Assembly (NCBI GenBank): GCA_049323895.1 | Contig: JBMOKT010000025.1 | Span: 3,974-67,973, forward strand | Length of the DNA: 64,000 bases | Reading direction: 5' to 3' | Source of the DNA: JBMOKT01 sp049323895 | GTDB lineage: Bacteria > Bacillota > Peptococcia > Peptococcales > BICA1-8 | Notes under the pieces: generated by a model | The model's input: the letters and a program-made list of their open reading frames with translations, nothing else | What the model was told of the DNA's origin: nothing | Databases searched by the model: none | Part shown: in pieces, positions 17,723 to 26,526 of the stretch | Layout of the letters: every line of letters begins with the position of its first letter | Numbering within the stretch: the stretch's first letter is position 1 | Program-made: the position numbers and the translations under genes

Positions 17723-19825
17723 TCATTTTCCGCGAGATATAGTTTCCTCTATAATTTCCTCAAATTTGCTATCTAACTCAATATCAACATTACGAAAAAA
17801 TGATAAATTTTCTTGCAACTTTTCGGCTAGTTGCTTTAATCCTTGAGCAGCCTGCGCAACTTCATTTACCGCTGCAGTCTGTTCTTCACCAGTGGCTGCT
17901 ATTTCTTCTGCGCTGGCAGAAACCTCTTCAGATACTGCATTAACGTTATTCATATAACCTAATACATCATCTTTACTTGTCATTACTTCAACCATAGCTT
18001 GAGAAATTCTATTAACCTCTTTAATAATACTTTGAATAGCTGTATTTACTTGAGTAAAAACCTGTTTAGCTTCATCGACTGCTTCACTTTCTTTTTTTAC
18101 CGCTTCTCCAACTGTAGAAATTTTAGTAACTACTTGTTTTATTTCTACTTGAATATCCTTAATAATATTGTTTATTTCTCTGGTGCTTTTAGAACTTTGT
18201 TCAGCCAGTTTTCTGATTTCATCAGCTACAACAGCAAAACCTCTACCCGATTCTCCTGCCCTTGCCGCCTCAATTGCTGCATTTAATGCTAAAAGGTTAG
18301 TTTGTTCAGATATACCACCAATTGCTACTAATATTTTTCCTATTTGAATGGATTGTTCATTAAGTTTATTTATATCTTGGGTGATTTCTTTAGTAGCAAC
18401 AGTACTATGATTATTTGTGCTCTCCAGCTTTTCCACTACATTTAATCCATTTCCGTTTAGTTCGGCAATCTTCATACTTTCAGATTGCATAGTATTTACA
18501 ATATCTTGAACATTGTTTGCATTTTCGGCTACTTTATATAAAGCAACACTTGTCATTTCTATCTCTTTGGCATTATCACTAATTCCCGATGCAACTTGAT
18601 CAATTGAAGCAGCTACTTGTTCTGATCCGGATAAGACCTGTTGGCTTATGCTGCCTAGCGAAAAAGAAGCATCATTCAATTGTCTAGCCGTCTGTGTAAT
18701 ATGCTTGACCATTGTTTTTTGTTGTAGAACCATTTTATTAAAAGAATTAACTAACCGACCTATTTCATCTTTTCTTTGTCCAAAATTAATTGTTTTTAAA
18801 TTCCCTGCAGCTACCTGTCCAATGGTTTCTTCTAAGATGACTAAAGGTTTCGTGATTTTAAAGCTCTGCCAAACACCTATTAATACAGCTAATATGGCAA
18901 TAATTCCACCAAACATTATGGATTTATTTCTCATTTCATCTATAACATGCAAAAATTCCTGGGTTTCTACCTCAGCTATAACCAGCCAATTTAATTCAGG
19001 AATTTGGATATATGAATAAGTTGTCTTGCCATTGTTATATGTATCTAGAACCGGATTTAGATATTCCTCCCCGGCACGCATGTCAAAAATTAAATTTTTT
19101 ATTTTTTCATTTTCTCCCAAAACTGATTTGCCTATCTTTTCGGGATCTTCATGGGTAAGAATTATTCCGTTATTATCTACAACATATATAAAACCTGTAT
19201 TTCCTAATTTTTCCTGGCGCATTTTGGTAAAGAAAGAATCAGTATTTATGGAAAAAACAATCATTCCCACCACACCGTCATTGTCAGGATTTTGAATAGG
19301 TGCAGCAAAATGGACAATATTTTTTCCGTTATTTAAGGACAACATATTCTGAGAAATAATAGGTTCTTTATTAAATAACAGATCATAATAATAGGTATAT
19401 TTAGCATAAAAATCTTCTTCACTTGCGTTACCAATACTATCTAAAACTACTTTTCCATTCAAATCGACCAAATAGATTTGATTAATATCTTCTCTACTAT
19501 TATCTATCTCCTCTAACTGATTCTTTACCGTTTTATATAATATTTCATTATCTTTATAAAATGCTTGATAATTATCAGACAAATTGCTTTTCTTAACTAA
19601 ATCAATAAAATTCTGCCTTCTACCATATTGGACCACAAGCTGTTTTTCTCTATCAATAATTAATTCTGTAGATATTTGATAATCCAAGGTTATTCTTTTA
19701 AAAAATCTCCCTTCGGAATCTGTTATTGCCTTTGAAGCGATATTATAACTAAGATAGCCTAATACTACAACACTAAGAATAATAAGTGCCACAATAATTA
19801 ATGGTAAACGAACTTTTAAATGCAT
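17723..19825 (-). CDS. Methyl-accepting chemotaxis protein with double-Cache-type sensor
   Basis: A 700-residue membrane receptor. A first membrane helix (about 8-30) and a second (near 310-330) flank an extracellular domain of about 280 residues that fits the dCache type (IYLVDLNGKVVLDS, GFIYVVDNNGIILTH). A HAMP linker (KPLVILEETIGQVAAGNL) and a signalling domain with the hairpin-tip block EIRKLAEQSSKSTREI follow. Cache domains bind small molecules such as amino acids or organic acids. The ATG at 19825 is chosen because AAGGAGG precedes it; the longer frame to 19879 has no site. It is monocistronic. The ligand is unknown. Confidence 0.9.
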   Translation of the reverse strand: MHLKVRLPLIIVALIILSVVVLGYLSYNIASKAITDSEGRFFKRITLDYQISTELIIDREKQLVVQYGRRQNFIDLVKKSNLSDNYQAFYKDNEILYKTVKNQLEEIDNSREDINQIYLVDLNGKVVLDSIGNASEEDFYAKYTYYYDLLFNKEPIISQNMLSLNNGKNIVHFAAPIQNPDNDGVVGMIVFSINTDSFFTKMRQEKLGNTGFIYVVDNNGIILTHEDPEKIGKSVLGENEKIKNLIFDMRAGEEYLNPVLDTYNNGKTTYSYIQIPELNWLVIAEVETQEFLHVIDEMRNKSIMFGGIIAILAVLIGVWQSFKITKPLVILEETIGQVAAGNLKTINFGQRKDEIGRLVNSFNKMVLQQKTMVKHITQTARQLNDASFSLGSISQQVLSGSEQVAASIDQVASGISDNAKEIEMTSVALYKVAENANNVQDIVNTMQSESMKIAELNGNGLNVVEKLESTNNHSTVATKEITQDINKLNEQSIQIGKILVAIGGISEQTNLLALNAAIEAARAGESGRGFAVVADEIRKLAEQSSKSTREINNIIKDIQVEIKQVVTKISTVGEAVKKESEAVDEAKQVFTQVNTAIQSIIKEVNRISQAMVEVMTSKDDVLGYMNNVNAVSEEVSASAEEIAATGEEQTAAVNEVAQAAQGLKQLAEKLQENLSFFRNVDIELDSKFEEIIEETISRGK

Positions 19826-19870
19826 TTGATTCCTCCTTAAATTTATAGTAGCAGAAAGTATAATAAAGAC

Positions 19871-19898
19871 AGACCACATACTTCAATGCATGCGGTCT
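19871..19898 (-). promoter_or_regulatory. 11-bp stem hairpin in the chemoreceptor 5' region
   Basis: On the minus strand AGACCGCATGC pairs with GTATGTGGTCT (two G-U pairs) around loop ATTGAA. It lies 46 bp upstream of the chemoreceptor start and is followed by GTCTTTATTA, so it could be a 5' UTR hairpin, a weak attenuator, or the end of an upstream transcript. Confidence 0.45.
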
Positions 19899-20142
19899 TA
19901 AAAAAGGGGGTCAAAAAAAAATTAATTTTAATCTCTTAGATGAAAAAGTATATATAAAAAAGAGGAGGAAGTATTCGCTTTTACAGTATCATAGGAAAGT
20001 TAAAAAATTATTAAATTAAAATTAAGACAAGGTAAAATTATTTTCGAAGTACCCCTTTTTCTTATCCTGTTCAGAATAAAAGCTCACTTAGTGCTGCAGA
20101 TAATTGAGCTATCACATGCTTTGATCACATTTTTACTAGATA

Positions 20143-20171
20143 TTGACAAAGTACTTATATATTGATAAAAT
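20143..20171 (+). promoter_or_regulatory. Sigma-A promoter of the hyd maturation operon
   Basis: TTGACA (20143-20148), 17 bp, then TAAAAT (20166-20171) is nearly the vegetative consensus. Predicted transcription start is near 20178, giving a leader of about 190 nt before the first GTG at 20372. Confidence 0.75.
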
Positions 20172-20177
20172 TTTCAC

Positions 20178-20371
20178 AATGATTCAAACACATTGAGATA
20201 AATCTTAATGTATTTGTTCCTACCATAATATGATAACGGTCTGACAGAGAAGATACAGAGGTCTGATCTGGAAGGGAGTTTGACATAGGGGCAGTCCGTT
20301 TTGTACGGTTCTTCTTGCTTTGCGTTAAAACTTTCCTTTCAGGAAAGTTTTTATTTTTGAGGAGTGATATT
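20178..20371 (+). promoter_or_regulatory. Candidate structured leader (attenuator/riboswitch) of the hyd operon
   Basis: The leader contains a direct repeat GGTCTGA (20238-20244 and 20260-20266), a small hairpin CCGT/ACGG (20296-20308) and ends in a strong terminator hairpin. GGGAGTTT at 20274-20281 can pair with AAACTTTC (20328-20335) in the left arm of that terminator, so an antiterminator is possible. I could not match it to a known riboswitch class. Confidence 0.5.
20327..20358 (+). terminator. Intrinsic terminator inside the hyd leader
   Basis: A perfect 11-bp stem AAAACTTTCCT/AGGAAAGTTTT with loop TTC, followed by TATTTTT. It lies 14 bp before the first start codon and downstream of the sigma-A promoter, where it can only act as a conditional terminator or on read-through from upstream. 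Confidence 0.8.
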
Positions 20372-20629
20372 GTGAAAAAAATCGCGGTAATAAGCGCAAT
20401 CCTTGAAGAACCAAGGCTGTGTCAGCACCAGTTTAATGATGTAGTATCATCCTTCAGCGGAATAATAAAAGGCAGAATGGGCATACCCTTTGAAAGCGAG
20501 AAAATTGCTGTGATTAGCCTTACTGTTGTCGGTACCCTTGACGAGATAAACAGCCTTACAGGTAAGCTTGGAAAGATAGAACACGTTCTTGTAAAAACTG
20601 CAGTATCAAAGAAAGAGGTTACGGTATGA
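20372..20629 (+). CDS. TM1266-family iron-only hydrogenase system regulator (small ACT-like protein)
   Basis: An 85-residue protein that resembles the TM1266 family linked to [FeFe]-hydrogenase maturation. MKKIAVISAILE at the N-terminus and SEKIAVISLTVVGTLDEIN in the middle suggest an ACT/NikR-C-like ferredoxin fold that could bind a small ligand. No DNA-binding domain is seen. The start is the GTG at 20372 after GAGGAG, not the upstream frame that runs into the terminator. It overlaps hydE by 4 bp (ATGA). Confidence 0.82.
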   Translation: MKKIAVISAILEEPRLCQHQFNDVVSSFSGIIKGRMGIPFESEKIAVISLTVVGTLDEINSLTGKLGKIEHVLVKTAVSKKEVTV

Positions 20630-21678
20630 AAGGAATTATTGAAAAGCTCTTCAAGGAAAATTATCTCAAAGAAGACGAGCTTTTATCTTTACTAAATAAC
20701 ATCGACGAAAACAGCAGGAACTATCTTCTAAAAAAAGCCCATCAAACGCGAATGAATCACTATGGCAATAAAGTGTTTATGCGGGGGTTAATAGAATTTA
20801 CAAATTACTGCAAACAAAACTGTATTTACTGTGGAATCAGAGCAGAGAATAAAAGAACTGATAGATACAGACTGTCTCTTGAGGATATACTCCACTGCTG
20901 CACAATAGGATATGAACTTGGCTATCGGACCTATGTGCTTCAAGGTGGAGAAGATGATTATTATAATGATGATAAAATCGTTGCTATCATAAGTAGTATT
21001 AAAAATAAATTCTCCGACTGTGCCATAACTCTATCTATTGGAGAAAAATCACATCAATCCTATCAAAAATACTATGCTGCCGGAGCAGACAGATATCTTC
21101 TCCGTCATGAAACTGCATCCGAAAAACTCTATGACAGCCTTCACCCTGGAATGAGTTTCAATAACAGGATAAAGTGCCTCAAAAGCTTAAAGGAAATAGG
21201 CTATCAGGTGGGAGCCGGCTTTATGGTGGGGCTGCCCGGGCAGACCAATGAGGACTATGTAAAGGACCTTATGTTTTTAAAGGAACTTCAACCTCAGATG
21301 GTTGGAATTGGACCCTTTATACCCCATAAGGATACACCTATAGCGGCAGTAAAAGGCGGTGCAGTTGCTGACACTGTTACACTCCTGGCAATAACAAGGC
21401 TGCTTCTCCCTGATGTACTTTTGCCTGCAACGACAGCCCTCGGAAGTATTGATCCACTGGGCAGGGAAAAGGGGATTAAAGCCGGAGCAAATGTTGTTAT
21501 GCCCAACCTCTCCCCTACAAAAGTGCGGGCTAAATATTCACTTTATGATGGAAAGATTTGCACGGGAGATGAGGCGGCTGAGTGCAGAAGGTGTATAGAA
21601 GAACGAATTATTAAGGCAGGTTTTTCTGTTGATATGTCCCGCGGAGATCATAATGATTGGAGGAGGTCTAATGATTAA
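20626..21678 (+). CDS. hydE: [FeFe]-hydrogenase H-cluster radical SAM maturase HydE
   Basis: A 350-residue radical SAM enzyme. The cluster motif is CKQNCIYC (CX3CX2C) after EFTNY, followed by GIRAENKRTDRY. VLQGGEDDYY and RHETASEKLYDSLHPGMS are HydE-type blocks. HydE helps build the dithiomethylamine bridge of the H-cluster. It overlaps the regulator gene by 4 bp and hydG by 8 bp. Confidence 0.95.
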   Translation: MKGIIEKLFKENYLKEDELLSLLNNIDENSRNYLLKKAHQTRMNHYGNKVFMRGLIEFTNYCKQNCIYCGIRAENKRTDRYRLSLEDILHCCTIGYELGYRTYVLQGGEDDYYNDDKIVAIISSIKNKFSDCAITLSIGEKSHQSYQKYYAAGADRYLLRHETASEKLYDSLHPGMSFNNRIKCLKSLKEIGYQVGAGFMVGLPGQTNEDYVKDLMFLKELQPQMVGIGPFIPHKDTPIAAVKGGAVADTVTLLAITRLLLPDVLLPATTALGSIDPLGREKGIKAGANVVMPNLSPTKVRAKYSLYDGKICTGDEAAECRRCIEERIIKAGFSVDMSRGDHNDWRRSND

Positions 21679-23044
21679 CCATGAATATATCGAAGGATTG
21701 CTGGAGGAAGCTAAGAAGGCTTCGAAGGCGGATATACAAAGGGTCCTTGCCAAAGCTAAATTTAAAGGAGGATTATCCCATAGGGATATTGCACTTTTGC
21801 TCCAGGTTGAGGATGAGGAACAGATTAAAGAAATTTACAATATCGCGGGAGATATAAAACAGTCCATATACGGAAACAGGATAGTTCTCTTTGCACCACT
21901 TTATATAAGTGATTTTTGTGTAAACAACTGTGTGTACTGCGGTTATAAAAGAGACAACCAATTCTCGCGGCGAAAGCTTACCAGGGAGGAAATTCAAGGG
22001 GAAGTTAGACTTCTTGAAAAAATGGGTCATAAAAGGCTTGCCCTGGAGGCCGGGGAGGACCCTGTAAACTGTGATATAAACTATATATTAGATGCAATTG
22101 ATGCCATTTATTCTACACAAAATGATAATGGGGTAATACGGAGGATAAATGTTAATATAGCTGCCACCACAGTAGAAAATTATCGAAAACTTAAGGATGC
22201 TAACATAGGTACTTATATACTTTTTCAGGAAACATACCATAAGCCAACTTATGTTAAGATACATCCAAAATCTATCAAGGGAGATTATGAATATCATCTC
22301 ACAGCCTTTGACAGAGCAATGGAAGCCGGTATAGATGATGTGGGGGCAGGTGTGCTTTTTGGACTTGCAGACCCGAAGTTTGAAGTCTTAGCCCTTATGC
22401 TCCATAATGAGCATCTCGAAGAAAAATTCGGGGTAGGCTTTCATACTATCTCGGTACCAAGGCTTAAAAGAGCAGAGGGAATGAGCCTTGATATATTCCC
22501 CCATCTTGTTGGGGATGAAATGTTCAAAAGAATAGTTGCAATAATAAGGCTTGCCGTCCCCTTCACCGGGATTATCCTTTCGACTAGGGAATCTGAAAAG
22601 ATGAGAAAAGAAGTCATCCAATATGGAGTTTCCCAGATAAGTGCAGGCTCCTGTACAGGGGTAGGAGGATACAAGGATTCAGACTCCGGAAAAAGGATGA
22701 ACCAATTTGATGTTGCAGACAACAGAAGTCCTATTGAAGTTTTAAAAGAGCTTATCACCGGTGGCCACGTACCAAGCTACTGTACCTCCTGCTATCGAAA
22801 AGGGAGGACCGGAGACCGGTTCATGAGACTTGCCAAATCAGGACAAATTCAAAATGTATGTGGTCCTAATGCTCTTATAACCCTGATGGAATTTATGATT
22901 GATTATGGAGATGGGGAACTCTATAAAATGGGTGAGGACCTTATCTGCAAGGAAGTACAGAAAATACAGAGAGAAGATATAAGAAACCTTACCTTAAGCT
23001 ACCTGGAAAGGCTCAAAAAGGGTGAAAGGGATTTATATCTGTAG
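21671..23044 (+). CDS. hydG: [FeFe]-hydrogenase H-cluster radical SAM maturase HydG
   Basis: A 457-residue tyrosine lyase, related to ThiH, that makes CO and cyanide ligands for the H-cluster. The radical SAM motif is CVNNCVYC with GYKRDN after it. The C-terminal auxiliary-cluster region has CTSCYRKGRTGDRFM and CGPNAL. The ATG at 21671 follows GGAGGAGG within the end of hydE; the longer frame from 21629 is rejected. Confidence 0.96.
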   Translation: MINHEYIEGLLEEAKKASKADIQRVLAKAKFKGGLSHRDIALLLQVEDEEQIKEIYNIAGDIKQSIYGNRIVLFAPLYISDFCVNNCVYCGYKRDNQFSRRKLTREEIQGEVRLLEKMGHKRLALEAGEDPVNCDINYILDAIDAIYSTQNDNGVIRRINVNIAATTVENYRKLKDANIGTYILFQETYHKPTYVKIHPKSIKGDYEYHLTAFDRAMEAGIDDVGAGVLFGLADPKFEVLALMLHNEHLEEKFGVGFHTISVPRLKRAEGMSLDIFPHLVGDEMFKRIVAIIRLAVPFTGIILSTRESEKMRKEVIQYGVSQISAGSCTGVGGYKDSDSGKRMNQFDVADNRSPIEVLKELITGGHVPSYCTSCYRKGRTGDRFMRLAKSGQIQNVCGPNALITLMEFMIDYGDGELYKMGEDLICKEVQKIQREDIRNLTLSYLERLKKGERDLYL

Positions 23045-23053
23045 GAGGTCAGC

Positions 23054-24253
23054 ATGAACAAAACACCTAACGCCAACCGAAAACATATCGCAATATACGG
23101 CAAGACCAACTCGGGAAAGTCCTCCCTCCTCAACGCTATAGTAGGACAGGAAATATCCATTGTATCCCATATAAAGGGTACAACAACAGACCCTGTGACA
23201 AAGGCTATGGAGCTGATTCCCTTCGGTCCTGTTGTTTTCATAGACACAGCCGGCCTTGATGATAAGGGTGAGCTTGGAAGCTTGAGGGTAAAAAAAAGTC
23301 TGAAGGTGCTGCAAAGGACAGACTTTGCAATATATATCCTAGATATAAAGGATAGAGATTTGAAGTCATATCAAGAGGCATTGAAGATATTTAAAAAATA
23401 TAATATCCCTTACATGACTGTTATTAATAAAATAGATACCAGCTCCAAAGAAGAACTGGAAGAGGCAAAGATGATCTATAAAGATGCTGTTTTTGTTTCA
23501 GCTCTAAAAGAGGAGAATATCCTTTTCCTAAAGGATGAACTTATCAAAAGGCTGCATGAGGATGAGGTTGACCCTCCGATAATTGGGGATATAATCCCCT
23601 ATAACGGAAAGGTTGTTATGGTTGTGCCAGTGGATTCCGAAGCTCCAAAGGGAAGATTAATCCTTCCCCAAGTTCAACTGATAAGAGACTGTCTTGATCA
23701 TGGCATAAAGAGTTATGTAGTTCGGGATACTGAGCTTGAAGGAGCACTTCAGGACCTGCAAGATATTGACCTTGTTGTAACCGACTCCCAGGTCTTTAAA
23801 AAGGTAAATGAAATTGTCCCGGAGCATATTAAACTTACGAGCTTTTCGATACTTTTTGCAAGATATAAAGGCGATATCGAAGCCTTTATTCAGGGTGTAA
23901 AAAAGGTTGAGGAACTTAATGAAAATTCAATAATATTAATATCCGAGAGCTGTACCCATAACCACTCCCATGAGGATATTGGGAGAATTAAGATACCAAC
24001 CCTTTTAAATAACCATGTAGGTAAAAAACTCAATTATGAATTTAAAATGGGACACGACTTTCCGGAAGATATTGAGGCCTATGACCTTGTGATCCACTGC
24101 GGCTCCTGTATGCTCAATAGAAAAACAATGCAGACAAGGGTGGATATGTGCTTGGAAAAGGGTACAGCAATAACTAATTATGGTGTGATGCTTGCATATC
24201 TTAATGGAATACTTGACAGGTGTATTCCCGCAATTTCCTCCCCTGGGCTATAG
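23054..24253 (+). CDS. hydF: [FeFe]-hydrogenase maturation GTPase HydF
   Basis: A 399-residue scaffold protein. The N-terminal GTPase domain has GKTNSGKSSLLNAI (P-loop), DTAGLDD and NKID. The C-terminal cluster-binding domain has CTHNHSHED and HCGSCMLNRK, the expected HxH and CxxC ligands. HydF carries the 2Fe subcluster to the hydrogenase. It is the last gene of the operon, 9 bp after hydG. No hydrogenase gene follows in the window. Confidence 0.95.
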   Translation: MNKTPNANRKHIAIYGKTNSGKSSLLNAIVGQEISIVSHIKGTTTDPVTKAMELIPFGPVVFIDTAGLDDKGELGSLRVKKSLKVLQRTDFAIYILDIKDRDLKSYQEALKIFKKYNIPYMTVINKIDTSSKEELEEAKMIYKDAVFVSALKEENILFLKDELIKRLHEDEVDPPIIGDIIPYNGKVVMVVPVDSEAPKGRLILPQVQLIRDCLDHGIKSYVVRDTELEGALQDLQDIDLVVTDSQVFKKVNEIVPEHIKLTSFSILFARYKGDIEAFIQGVKKVEELNENSIILISESCTHNHSHEDIGRIKIPTLLNNHVGKKLNYEFKMGHDFPEDIEAYDLVIHCGSCMLNRKTMQTRVDMCLEKGTAITNYGVMLAYLNGILDRCIPAISSPGL

Positions 24254-24364
24254 ATAGCTACTAGTATCTTTTGTGAAATATGTGCTCTTGGTTTTGAAGC
24301 AATTCCTGAAATCCTTGCCACCTGCCTTTGTGTTATTCACTCTATTCCTTTTACCTTTTAAACA

Positions 24365-24853
24365 TTATTGTTTGGCTTTATTCTTAAGATACGCTTTGAG
24401 ACCGCCATCTTCGATTATCTTAAGTACATGAGAGGGAATACCAACCCCTTGGTACTCCTCCTCTTTAGTAAGGTTTTCCACTTTTCCAGTTAACACATCA
24501 ACTACCAGTTCATCCCCTTCATCGATGGAGGATGTTTCTAACTCTACCACCGGGAGTCCAATGTTAATAGCGTTTCTATAAAATATACGGGCAAAACTTT
24601 TAGCAACAATAGCCTTAACATTATTAGCTTTTAGCACCAAAGGAGCAGTTTCGCGGCTGGAACCGGAACCAAAATTTTCACCAACTACCAAAATGTCAAA
24701 AAACCGTACTTTAGTTGTAAAATCCTCGTCAATTCCCTCCATAGCATGTTCTGCCTGCTTTTCAATAGAAAACTGCAGATAGGCTCCGGGGGAAATAATA
24801 TCGGTGTTGATATTGTCTCCATATTTCAGCGCTTTTCCACTTATCGTTTTCAT
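24365..24853 (-). CDS. Aconitase-family dehydratase small subunit (LeuD-like)
   Basis: A 162-residue swivel-domain subunit with YGDNINTDIISPGAYL and GENFGSGSSRE, the active-site serine loop. With the large subunit it forms a (de)hydratase for 2-hydroxy di- or tricarboxylates. The specificity loop reads YLQF; as I recall, archaeal homologues have YLRT (homoaconitase) or YLVY (isopropylmalate isomerase), so the substrate may differ. It is the last gene of the sigma-54 operon, which holds no leuA or leuB. Citraconate/citramalate-type substrates fit the neighbours better than leucine biosynthesis; that is inference. Confidence 0.88.
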   Translation of the reverse strand: MKTISGKALKYGDNINTDIISPGAYLQFSIEKQAEHAMEGIDEDFTTKVRFFDILVVGENFGSGSSRETAPLVLKANNVKAIVAKSFARIFYRNAINIGLPVVELETSSIDEGDELVVDVLTGKVENLTKEEEYQGVGIPSHVLKIIEDGGLKAYLKNKAKQ

Positions 24854-24863
24854 TTGACACCTC

Positions 24864-26120
24864 CTATAAAAAATTTCTGGGATCGGTAATCATACCGGCA
24901 ATGGCAGACGCCGCAACAGTCATGGGGGATGCAAGGAAAACTTCTGCCTTTTTACTGCCCATGCGGCCGATAAAGTTTCTGTTTGAAGAAGAAATACACC
25001 TTTCACCATCACCTAAAACGCCATTGGTAAAACCGCCACAGGCCCCGCAGGCAGGAGCAGAGATAACACAACCTGCTTCTGCTAAAATATCAAGATAGCC
25101 CAGTTTATTTGCCTCCCGCCAAACTTTTTCTGAAGCAGGCACTATCAAGCAGCGCACTTTTTTGCTTACCTTTCTTCCCTTTAAAATCTTTGCAGCTGAT
25201 GCGAAGTCTGTCAAACGGCCGCCTGTACAACTGCCAATATAACACTGTTCAAGCACTTGACCTTCATAGTCGGTTACCGGATATACGTTATCCACCTCAT
25301 GGGGCGCTGCAAGGCGCGGCGTCAACTTAGCCGCGTCAAATTCCAAGACTTCTCTATAAGTTGCATTGTCATCACTGATAAAATACTCACCGGCATTTTT
25401 ACCAATAGAATCTAAAAAGTCCCGCACTTTCTTATCAGGCTTTATTAAACCAGTCTTTGCTCCCATCTCTACAGCCATATTGGTAAAGACCAATCGTTCA
25501 TCAATAGGTAAGTTGTTAATTAAAGAGCCGCCAAATTCCACGGCCATATAAGTAGCTCCGCCATGTCCAACCTTACCGATGGTTTCCAAGGCAGCGTCTT
25601 TCGCCATAACCCCATGGGGAAGTTCACCAGTCCAGTTTACATGAATGCTTTCCGGGACCCGAAGCCAAATTTCACCGGTTAAGAGCACCCCCAGCATTTC
25701 TGTAGAACCAATACCGGTACCAAAAGCCCCTAGGGCGCCGGCAGTACAGGTATGAGAATCTGTGCCTACGACTAAATTCCCCGGGGTAATATGACCGCCA
25801 TCTACTAAAAGCTGGTGACATGCTCCTTTAAACTGATAAAATTCACCGACATTATTTTCCCAGGCCCAATCCCGGGTTTTTTTTACCATATTTGCTTGTT
25901 CCACTGTAGCAGGCGGTGCTGAGTGGTCAGCAATTACCACTACCTTCTCAGGGTATTTAATTTTACCGCCCAATTCTTTAAAATCCTCAGCAAAAATTAC
26001 CGGTCCCAAAAGGTCATGAATCATGGCAACATCAGGCTTACAAAAAACGATATCCCCTGCTTTAACAAAGCTTTTTCCGGAAGCTCTAGCGAGGATTTTT
26101 TCCGCTAATGTCATTTTCAT
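24864..26120 (-). CDS. Aconitase-family dehydratase large subunit (LeuC/HacA-like)
   Basis: A 418-residue large subunit of the archaeal-type isopropylmalate/homoaconitate dehydratase group. The [4Fe-4S] ligands are CTGG after YIGS and CGAC in APACGACGGF. Substrate and cofactor loops VIADHSAPP and VGTDSHTCTAGALGAFGTGIGS (first 16 residues diagnostic) are present. The ATG follows GAGGAGG and overlaps the end of the VOC gene by 35 bp. The small subunit follows after 10 bp. The enzyme class is firm; the exact substrate is open (citramalate, dimethylmalate or isopropylmalate type). Confidence 0.9.
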   Translation of the reverse strand: MKMTLAEKILARASGKSFVKAGDIVFCKPDVAMIHDLLGPVIFAEDFKELGGKIKYPEKVVVIADHSAPPATVEQANMVKKTRDWAWENNVGEFYQFKGACHQLLVDGGHITPGNLVVGTDSHTCTAGALGAFGTGIGSTEMLGVLLTGEIWLRVPESIHVNWTGELPHGVMAKDAALETIGKVGHGGATYMAVEFGGSLINNLPIDERLVFTNMAVEMGAKTGLIKPDKKVRDFLDSIGKNAGEYFISDDNATYREVLEFDAAKLTPRLAAPHEVDNVYPVTDYEGQVLEQCYIGSCTGGRLTDFASAAKILKGRKVSKKVRCLIVPASEKVWREANKLGYLDILAEAGCVISAPACGACGGFTNGVLGDGERCISSSNRNFIGRMGSKKAEVFLASPMTVAASAIAGMITDPRNFL

Positions 26121-26526
26121 TCATATTCCTCCTCGTTCTCACAAATTGGGTAAACACCCCAAATAACCCTTCCCTTTTAAGCCAAGCCACGTCCCAATCA
26201 ACACCGGGGATAGGTTTATTATGCATCGGTTCAGCCCCGGCAGCTCTTGCCATCTCAAGATGCTCTTCAATACTATCCACCTCAAAAGCGATGTGGAAAA
26301 AGCCCTCGCCATGCTCTTGTAAATAGTTATAGGCTCGGGTACCCTTTTCTACCGGCATAATTAGTTCAAAAAGAACATCCCCTACATTAAAAAAAGCAAC
26401 TTCAATTCCCCGGGGCGGGAATGCCTGTCTCCCATAAACCTTAACCCCAAAAGCATTTTCATAGAAAACTGTTGCTTTATCCAAATCCCGAACCAAATAA
26501 GCGATATGATGTATTTTTTTAAACAT
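26086..26526 (-). CDS. VOC-family protein (methylmalonyl-CoA epimerase-like)
   Basis: A 146-residue vicinal-oxygen-chelate protein of two paired beta-alpha-beta-beta-beta modules. FKKIHHIAYLVRDLDKA supplies the first metal histidine, and GEGFFHIAFEVDSIEEHL is typical of methylmalonyl-CoA epimerase. The C-terminus is extended and overlaps the dehydratase large-subunit gene by 35 bp. Epimerisation of an alpha-branched acyl-CoA would fit the CoA-transferase and lyase genes upstream. Confidence 0.78.
   Translation of the reverse strand: MFKKIHHIAYLVRDLDKATVFYENAFGVKVYGRQAFPPRGIEVAFFNVGDVLFELIMPVEKGTRAYNYLQEHGEGFFHIAFEVDSIEEHLEMARAAGAEPMHNKPIPGVDWDVAWLKREGLFGVFTQFVRTRRNMNENDISGKNPR

Noticed and set aside
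24365..26120. LeuCD-like pair as leucine biosynthesis genes
   Set aside because: No leuA or leuB is nearby and the pair ends an operon with CoA-transferase, acyl-CoA lyase and transporters under a PrpR-like sigma-54 activator, so a catabolic dehydratase fits better. A leucine role cannot be excluded.
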